From Lactonifactor longoviformis DSM 17459 (GTDB taxonomy: Bacteria > Bacillota > Clostridia > Lachnospirales > Lachnospiraceae), in contig NZ_FQVI01000030.1 of assembly GCF_900129135.1 (NCBI RefSeq), positions 1 through 52,906 on the forward strand: 52,906 nucleotides of DNA, read 5' to 3'. Position numbers and translations under genes: made by a program. Under the pieces are notes generated by a model. It searched no databases. It saw only the letters and a list, made by a program, of their open reading frames with translations, and had not been told where the DNA came from. Shown here one piece after another: positions 48,768 through 52,906 of the stretch (positions are counted from its first letter, which is position 1; each line of letters starts with the position of its first letter).

Positions 48768-49625
48768 ATGTGGATAGCAGACGGTTGGAAAGATTATGAG
48801 ATCATAGATACTTCAAAGGGGGAGAAGCTGGAACGGTGGGGAAAGTACCTTCTGGTCCGCCCGGATCCTCAGGTTATCTGGGATACCCCCAGAACGCATA
48901 AAGGCTGGAATAAGAGGAACGCCCACTATCACAGAAGCAAAAGCGGCGGAGGGGAATGGGAATTCTTTGATCTGCCGGATCAATGGGCAATCCATTACAG
49001 GGATCTGACATTTCACCTGAAGCCCTTCAGCTTTAAGCACACCGGACTCTTTCCGGAGCAGGCCGTCAACTGGGACTGGTTCAGCAGTAAAATAAAAAAA
49101 GCCGGACGTCCGGTCCGGGTTCTGAACTTGTTTGCCTATACCGGCGGGGCCACCATAGCGGCGGCTGCCGCAGGGGCTCAGGTAACACATGTAGATGCCT
49201 CCAAAGGAATGGTCACCTGGGCCAAGGAAAATGCCGCTGCCTCAGGGCTGAAGGACGCACCTATCCGGTGGATCGTGGATGACTGCGTCAAGTTCGTGGA
49301 AAGAGAAATCCGCAGGGGAAGACAGTATGACGCAATCATTATGGATCCGCCTTCCTACGGAAGGGGACCCAAAGGTGAGATCTGGAAAATTGAAGAGGCG
49401 ATCTATCCTTTGATTCAGCTCTGTACAAAGCTGTTAAGTGATACGCCTCTGTTCTTCCTGGTTAACTCTTATACGACAGGACTTGCCCCTGCTGTCCTGA
49501 CTTATATGCTGGCTACAGAGCTCAAAAAGTTCCGGGGCCGGGTGGATTCCCAGGAAGTGGGACTTCCGGTTTCCTCCAGCGGCCTGGTACTGCCCTGCGG
49601 AGCCTCTGGGCGGTGGGAGGCGTAG
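48768..49625 (+). CDS. Class I SAM-dependent methyltransferase, RlmI/RlmK-like
   Basis: A 285-residue methyltransferase. It has VLNLFAYTGGATIAAAAAGAQVTHVDASKGMVTWAKENA (AdoMet loop and acidic residue) and IMDPPSYGRGPKGEIWKIEEA, the DPPSYGRG motif common to RNA cytosine/guanine methyltransferases. The N-terminal PUA-like part is short. The likely substrate is 23S rRNA. The gene ends 18 bases from the convergent DUF1294 gene and has no terminator between them. Confidence 0.85.
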   Translation: MWIADGWKDYEIIDTSKGEKLERWGKYLLVRPDPQVIWDTPRTHKGWNKRNAHYHRSKSGGGEWEFFDLPDQWAIHYRDLTFHLKPFSFKHTGLFPEQAVNWDWFSSKIKKAGRPVRVLNLFAYTGGATIAAAAAGAQVTHVDASKGMVTWAKENAAASGLKDAPIRWIVDDCVKFVEREIRRGRQYDAIIMDPPSYGRGPKGEIWKIEEAIYPLIQLCTKLLSDTPLFFLVNSYTTGLAPAVLTYMLATELKKFRGRVDSQEVGLPVSSSGLVLPCGASGRWEA

Positions 49626-49643
49626 AGCAGCCTGAACCTTATA

Positions 49644-49907
49644 CTACCTGGCAAAGTACCAAAGCAGAACCGCTGCCTCTGCGGCCAGTATTACCGGAAC
49701 GCCCAGTCGGAATTTCAGATGTTTCGTCTTATGGCGGAATACCTGCATTCCTGCCAGGGCTCCCGCGCCTCCGCCGATCGCGGTCAGAAACATAAGCGTG
49801 TGCTCCGGGATCCGGTATCTGTGATGTCTGGCCTTATATTTATCCACTCCGAAGACAATAAATGTCAGGATATTGATTCCGGCCAGATAGATAAGCTCGG
49901 GCCTCAT
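49644..49907 (-). CDS. DUF1294 small membrane protein
   Basis: An 87-residue protein with two or three membrane segments and the DUF1294 pattern: FGVDKYKARHHRYRIPE, then GGGAGALAGMQVFRHKTKHLKFR. The function is unknown. The start at 49907 overlaps the preceding gene by 4 bases; a longer frame to 50048 runs antisense-free but inside that gene and has no site. Confidence 0.75.
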   Translation of the reverse strand: MRPELIYLAGINILTFIVFGVDKYKARHHRYRIPEHTLMFLTAIGGGAGALAGMQVFRHKTKHLKFRLGVPVILAAEAAVLLWYFAR

Positions 49908-50890
49908 TCTTTTTTCCCCGCCGCTGCCTGGCAGGCTGCTGAAAATGCGCCGAAAAGGATTCCCACCACGGGAAACAGAATCCACGCCGTTTTCCACATG
50001 CCAAAGCAAAATCCTGCAATCAGGAAGGCTGCTGCAGTCAGGGGCCAAACCACAGAAGCTACTGCACCGATGATTCGGTTTTCCCTTTTATGGGTCTGCG
50101 CGTAATTATCCATTTGCAGCAGCTTTTTGTATGCATCCTCCCTGGTTCCAGCCAGGATGAGGAGATTGACTCCTGCCGCGATTACGATGAGCATGACACA
50201 GATACTGTACCCTGCCGCCGTGTCCCCGAACATCCCTGCCACGAATAAGATTACAGGGGATATCACACACAGCAGGACACCGAATACAATATAAATCCGA
50301 TTGGCATCTTTTATCTCCAGGGCCTCCCGGCCGAGAATCTGCCTTGTAGTTTTTCCCAGAGAGAATTCCCCCTGATCAATGAATTTATAAGCGTCCATCT
50401 TCATACCGCTGTTTACAAAAAGTCCTACGGCAGGCACAAGGAAAATGAAAAAAGACAGGACCGGCATATATTCCCTGACCGGTTTCGGAACTCCCATACC
50501 CAGAATACGGATCTCAAAAAGCTGCGCTAAAAATATAAGCACTGAGGCCCCGAAAAGAATGAGCGTTACCCCAAAAGCTACGTGCCGCCCCTCTCTGTGG
50601 GCGTCATGAATGTACATCCGGGTTTCCTCCAGAGATAAAAGAATACTCTCCTCTGCAGGCTCTTCCTCTGTGCCCTCCGGGGAAAGGCCGAGTTCGCTAA
50701 ACAGCTCATCAATATTGCCAAACTCTGAGATTACCCTCCCCACTGCCTCATTTTCAGAGGCACCCTCTTCTTTTAACTCCTGATATTTATCCTCCATACT
50801 GGCCAGCAGATCTTCTTTCACTCTGCGGACCTCGGGAGAGTCCGGCAGACTCTGAAACATAGTGTCCAGATAATTTTTTATTGTCTCCAT
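49904..50890 (-). CDS. Membrane protein with permease-prefix (HAAS-type) N-terminal domain
   Basis: A 328-residue protein. Residues 1-70 (IKNYLDTMFQSLPDSPEVRRVKEDLLASMEDKYQEL) fit the HAAS/permease-prefix domain, often paired with PadR regulators. About six membrane segments follow. Its ATG is next to the padR stop (AGGAGGGATGTATAG ahead). Function is unknown; it is probably a signal partner of PadR. Confidence 0.75.
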   Translation of the reverse strand: METIKNYLDTMFQSLPDSPEVRRVKEDLLASMEDKYQELKEEGASENEAVGRVISEFGNIDELFSELGLSPEGTEEEPAEESILLSLEETRMYIHDAHREGRHVAFGVTLILFGASVLIFLAQLFEIRILGMGVPKPVREYMPVLSFFIFLVPAVGLFVNSGMKMDAYKFIDQGEFSLGKTTRQILGREALEIKDANRIYIVFGVLLCVISPVILFVAGMFGDTAAGYSICVMLIVIAAGVNLLILAGTREDAYKKLLQMDNYAQTHKRENRIIGAVASVVWPLTAAAFLIAGFCFGMWKTAWILFPVVGILFGAFSAACQAAAGKKE

Positions 50891-51220
50891 CTATACATCC
50901 CTCCTGATAAAATGATTGACCACGTCCTTTGTCAGCTCCCACTCTTCACACTTGCTGCGGTAATATGTCCTGCCCGCGTCTGTTACGCTGTAATACGTAC
51001 GCCTTTTCCCCTGGGTGGCATTCCCATAATAAGAAGTGATAAACCCATGTTTCTCTAATCGGGTAAACGCTGAGTATAATGTAGTTTCCTTCATAATGTA
51101 CCGCCCGCCTGTAATCTCCCGGATATTTCTGGATATCTCATATCCGTAGGAATCTCCGTCTAACAGAAGATATAGAATCATAGTGTCGTTGTATCCCCGT
51201 ATGACGTCACTGCTAATCAT
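50891..51220 (-). CDS. PadR-family transcriptional regulator
   Basis: A 109-residue winged-helix regulator (YLLLDGDSYGYEISRNIRE, ETTLYSAFTRLEKHGFITSYYG). It lies directly upstream of the permease-prefix gene and controls its own promoter, judged by the palindromes overlapping it. The ATG at 51220 is 7 bases after AGGAGG; that at 51226 is too close. Confidence 0.9.
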   Translation of the reverse strand: MISSDVIRGYNDTMILYLLLDGDSYGYEISRNIREITGGRYIMKETTLYSAFTRLEKHGFITSYYGNATQGKRRTYYSVTDAGRTYYRSKCEEWELTKDVVNHFIRRDV

Positions 51221-51248
51221 CTTCATGCCTCCTGCCCTTATAATTCTA

Positions 51249-51305
51249 TACTACGGCTGTCGTAGTACTTCTGACGTAGTAATCATACCACAATTACTAC
51301 GTCAG
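51249..51305 (-). promoter_or_regulatory. PadR promoter with paired palindromes
   Basis: TACTACG-GCTGT-CGTAGTA (51249-51267) is a palindrome. CTGACGTAGTAAT and ATTACTACGTCAG (51271-51305) are perfect 13-base arms around nine bases. The promoter on the minus strand is TTTACC (51310-51305), 17 bases, TATGAT (51287-51282), so the arms flank the -10. Autorepression is likely. Confidence 0.75.
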
Positions 51306-51349
51306 GTAAAGTAATATTGCAAATTTTAAGAAGAAAATTATTTCCTCCG

Positions 51350-51379
51350 TTCACAGAAAAGTATTTTTTATGGTATTAT
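51350..51379 (+). promoter_or_regulatory. Promoter of aroC
   Basis: TTCACA (51350-51355) and TATTAT (51374-51379) are 18 bases apart, ahead of an aroC leader of about 65 bases. Confidence 0.55.
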
Positions 51380-51450
51380 GGAACAGAAAGACATAAGATA
51401 CCGGCAGTCCGGTGCATGTATTGCAGAATCAAAATCAGGAGGAATTTATT

Positions 51451-52557
51451 ATGTATGGATCTACATTTGGCAATATATTAAAGATAAGTACCTGGGGAGA
51501 ATCTCATGGTGCAGGACTGGGCGTAGTCGTAGACGGATGCCCGGCCGGCCTTCCCCTGTCAGAGGAGGATGTGCAGCGTTATCTGAATCGGAGAAAACCC
51601 GGCCAGTCCCGATACGCAACCCCGCGCAGGGAAGAGGATGCGGCAGAGATCCTGTCCGGAGTATTCGAAGGGAAAACAACCGGAACTCCTATTTCCATGA
51701 TGATTCGCAATAAAGATCAGCGCTCCCGGGATTACAGTGAGATCGCGGGCTACTACCGCCCCGGCCACGCAGATTATAATTATGATCAGAAATACGGGTT
51801 CCGGGATTACCGGGGGGGAGGACGCTCTTCAGGAAGGGAGACCATAGGCAGAGTAGCTGCAGGTGCCATTGCGTCAAAAATTTTGGAACAGCTGGGGATT
51901 ACCCTCTCCACCTATACCCTGTCTATCGGCCCGGTGGCTATTGACAAAGGCCAATTTGACGAAACAGCAATTTGGGAAAACCCCTTCTATATGCCTGATA
52001 AAGCCGCTGCCCTAAAGGCTGAGGAATATCTGAAAACCTGTATGAAAGATCACAATTCTTCGGGAGGCATGATCGAATGTATTATCAAGAATGTACCGGG
52101 CGGACTTGGGGAACCGGCTTTTGAAAAACTGGATGCCAATCTGGGCAAAGCCATATTCTCCATCGGAGCTGTCAAAGCAGTAGAAATCGGTGACGGCCTC
52201 CAGGCAGCCGAGGCCACGGGTCTTACCAATAATGACCCCTACGCCTGCGATACAAAAGGCAGTGTGAGAAAGCTGAGCAATCACGCAGGGGGAATCACCG
52301 GAGGTATCAGCGACGGCTGCAATACAGACATTATCCTTCGAGCCGCCATAAAACCGACTCCCTCAATCGCAGCCCCTCAGCAAACGGTGAACAGAGATGG
52401 CGAAAACATAGAAATAACAATAAAAGGACGCCATGATCCCGTTATTGTTCCCAGAGCTGTTGTAGTTGTGGAGTCCATGGCAGCACTAGTGATTGCGGAT
52501 GCGCTGCTTGGAAGCATGACGTCCCGCATGGACAAAATCATAAAATTCTTCCGCTAA
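51451..52557 (+). CDS. aroC: Chorismate synthase
   Basis: A 368-residue FMN-dependent enzyme, the last step of the shikimate pathway (EPSP to chorismate). Signatures are GESHGAGLGVVVDGCPAG, the middle RGGGRSSGRET and the C-terminal RHDPVIVPRAVVVVESMAAL. The start at 51451 follows AGGAGGAATTTATT; the earlier in-frame ATG at 51412 has no site. It ends 8 bases before the IS. Confidence 0.97.
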   Translation: MYGSTFGNILKISTWGESHGAGLGVVVDGCPAGLPLSEEDVQRYLNRRKPGQSRYATPRREEDAAEILSGVFEGKTTGTPISMMIRNKDQRSRDYSEIAGYYRPGHADYNYDQKYGFRDYRGGGRSSGRETIGRVAAGAIASKILEQLGITLSTYTLSIGPVAIDKGQFDETAIWENPFYMPDKAAALKAEEYLKTCMKDHNSSGGMIECIIKNVPGGLGEPAFEKLDANLGKAIFSIGAVKAVEIGDGLQAAEATGLTNNDPYACDTKGSVRKLSNHAGGITGGISDGCNTDIILRAAIKPTPSIAAPQQTVNRDGENIEITIKGRHDPVIVPRAVVVVESMAALVIADALLGSMTSRMDKIIKFFR

Positions 52558-52565
52558 GCCAAAAA

Positions 52566-52612
52566 GGGGCTGTGAAAAAATGGAGTTGCTCTAACTCCAT
52601 TTTTTCAGCCCC
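52566..52612. terminator. Terminal hairpin of the right IS copy
   Basis: The exact inverse of 140-186, starting GGGGCTGTGAAAAAATGG. It could stop aroC transcription as well as the transposase message. Confidence 0.6.
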
Positions 52613-52696
52613 TCTTTATTTTGTGGAAAGCGTAAGAAAAAAGCAGTAAAAAGCGCATAATCCCCCTTACCCCAACAAACGTGCGCTCTTTCTTCT

Positions 52697-52906
52697 TTAA
52701 GCCACTTCCCGGAGTCTCATCTGCTTATTATAGATTTTATAGAGATTATGGCCGATAGAAACAAGAAATATCTCTACTCTTACCGAATCCAGTCCTCTTC
52801 TTACAATTCGCTTATACCTTCGGTCGTATTTGATGATTCCAAATGTCCCTTCTGCCTGGATGGAGCGGTTCATGCGGAGCAACGCCCCATGGATACTCTG
52901 AAGATT
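52697..52906 (-). CDS. Transposase, C-terminal part running off the window (IS1182-like)
   Basis: The visible 69 residues include IHGALLRMNRSIQAEGTFGIIK, the region around the third acidic residue of DDE transposases of the IS1182 type, and a basic C-terminal helix YDRRYKRIVRRG. The frame is open to the edge, so the protein start is outside. The call at family level rests on this short segment. Confidence 0.75.
   Translation of the reverse strand, partial: NLQSIHGALLRMNRSIQAEGTFGIIKYDRRYKRIVRRGLDSVRVEIFLVSIGHNLYKIYNKQMRLREVA

Larger units (their letters stand above)
52566..52906 (-). mobile_element. IS1182-like insertion sequence, right window edge
   Basis: The copy is cut by the window edge. 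It holds the terminal hairpin (52566-52612), a spacer, and a transposase frame reading leftward. Bases 52566-52751 are an exact inverse of 1-186. It lies 8 bases beyond the aroC stop and converges on it. Confidence 0.85.

Noticed and set aside
1-52906. The whole window as a composite transposon
   Set aside because: The flanked region holds core genes (murI, aroC, ispE, murF, ddl), and only one end of each IS is seen. Chance spacing or a contig break is more likely.

Overview
The window looks like chromosome from a spore-forming, Gram-positive anaerobe, most likely a Lachnospiraceae member (Clostridium cluster XIVa). The evidence is strong AGGAGG ribosome sites, sporulation genes (spoIIR, a gerA operon, a sipL-like coat gene), the ispE-gntR pairing and a carboxyspermidine-type polyamine pathway. 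Genes are dense and most lie on the minus strand. I saw no rRNA, tRNA, phage or CRISPR.

Layout. Both edges are formed by the same insertion sequence, probably IS1182-type, in opposite orientation: bases 1-186 are an exact reverse complement of 52566-52751. From the left come a polyamine operon (speA-speE-speB-carboxyspermidine dehydrogenase-nspC, 200-5790) with a long structured leader. Next is a four-gene operon with an ArsC/Spx-like protein, an ICMT-like membrane methyltransferase, a GH3-family protein and a GGDEF/HD-GYP receptor (6363-11448). Then follow an extracellular foldase, a polysaccharide deacetylase, a small membrane protein, DUF1934 and murI. The sporulation block is spoIIR, a GerAB-GerAC fusion and gerAA (16539-20402), followed by gntR-ispE.

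The accessory core is a 12.8-kb co-oriented cluster (22271-35073): a BKACE (DUF849) enzyme, a zinc alcohol dehydrogenase, 2-oxoacid dehydrogenase E1 alpha and beta without E2/E3, a ribose-type ABC transporter whose binding protein carries two tandem binding domains in one chain, an adenine-deaminase-like hydrolase, a FadR-type GntR regulator, an amidohydrolase and an SDR. A TTGACA-17-TATAAT promoter with a FadR-type palindrome just after the start site lies ahead of the cluster. A related site overlaps the regulator's own promoter. The substrate is unknown; this is the best candidate here for an undescribed pathway.

The right part holds sipL, a PrcB-type lipoprotein, plsC, a split chromate transporter with a divergent LysR gene, murF-ddl, an L,D-transpeptidase, an aspartate-type aminotransferase, a Ca2+ P-type ATPase, an rRNA methyltransferase, a padR operon and aroC.

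A recurring regulatory idea appears in the sporulation block. Ahead of both gerAA and spoIIR, a sporulation-type promoter sits so that its start falls inside the 5' arm of a hairpin. In gerAA the hairpin is a terminator; in spoIIR it hides the ribosome site. Read-through RNA from upstream would be silenced, while RNA from the local promoter would escape.
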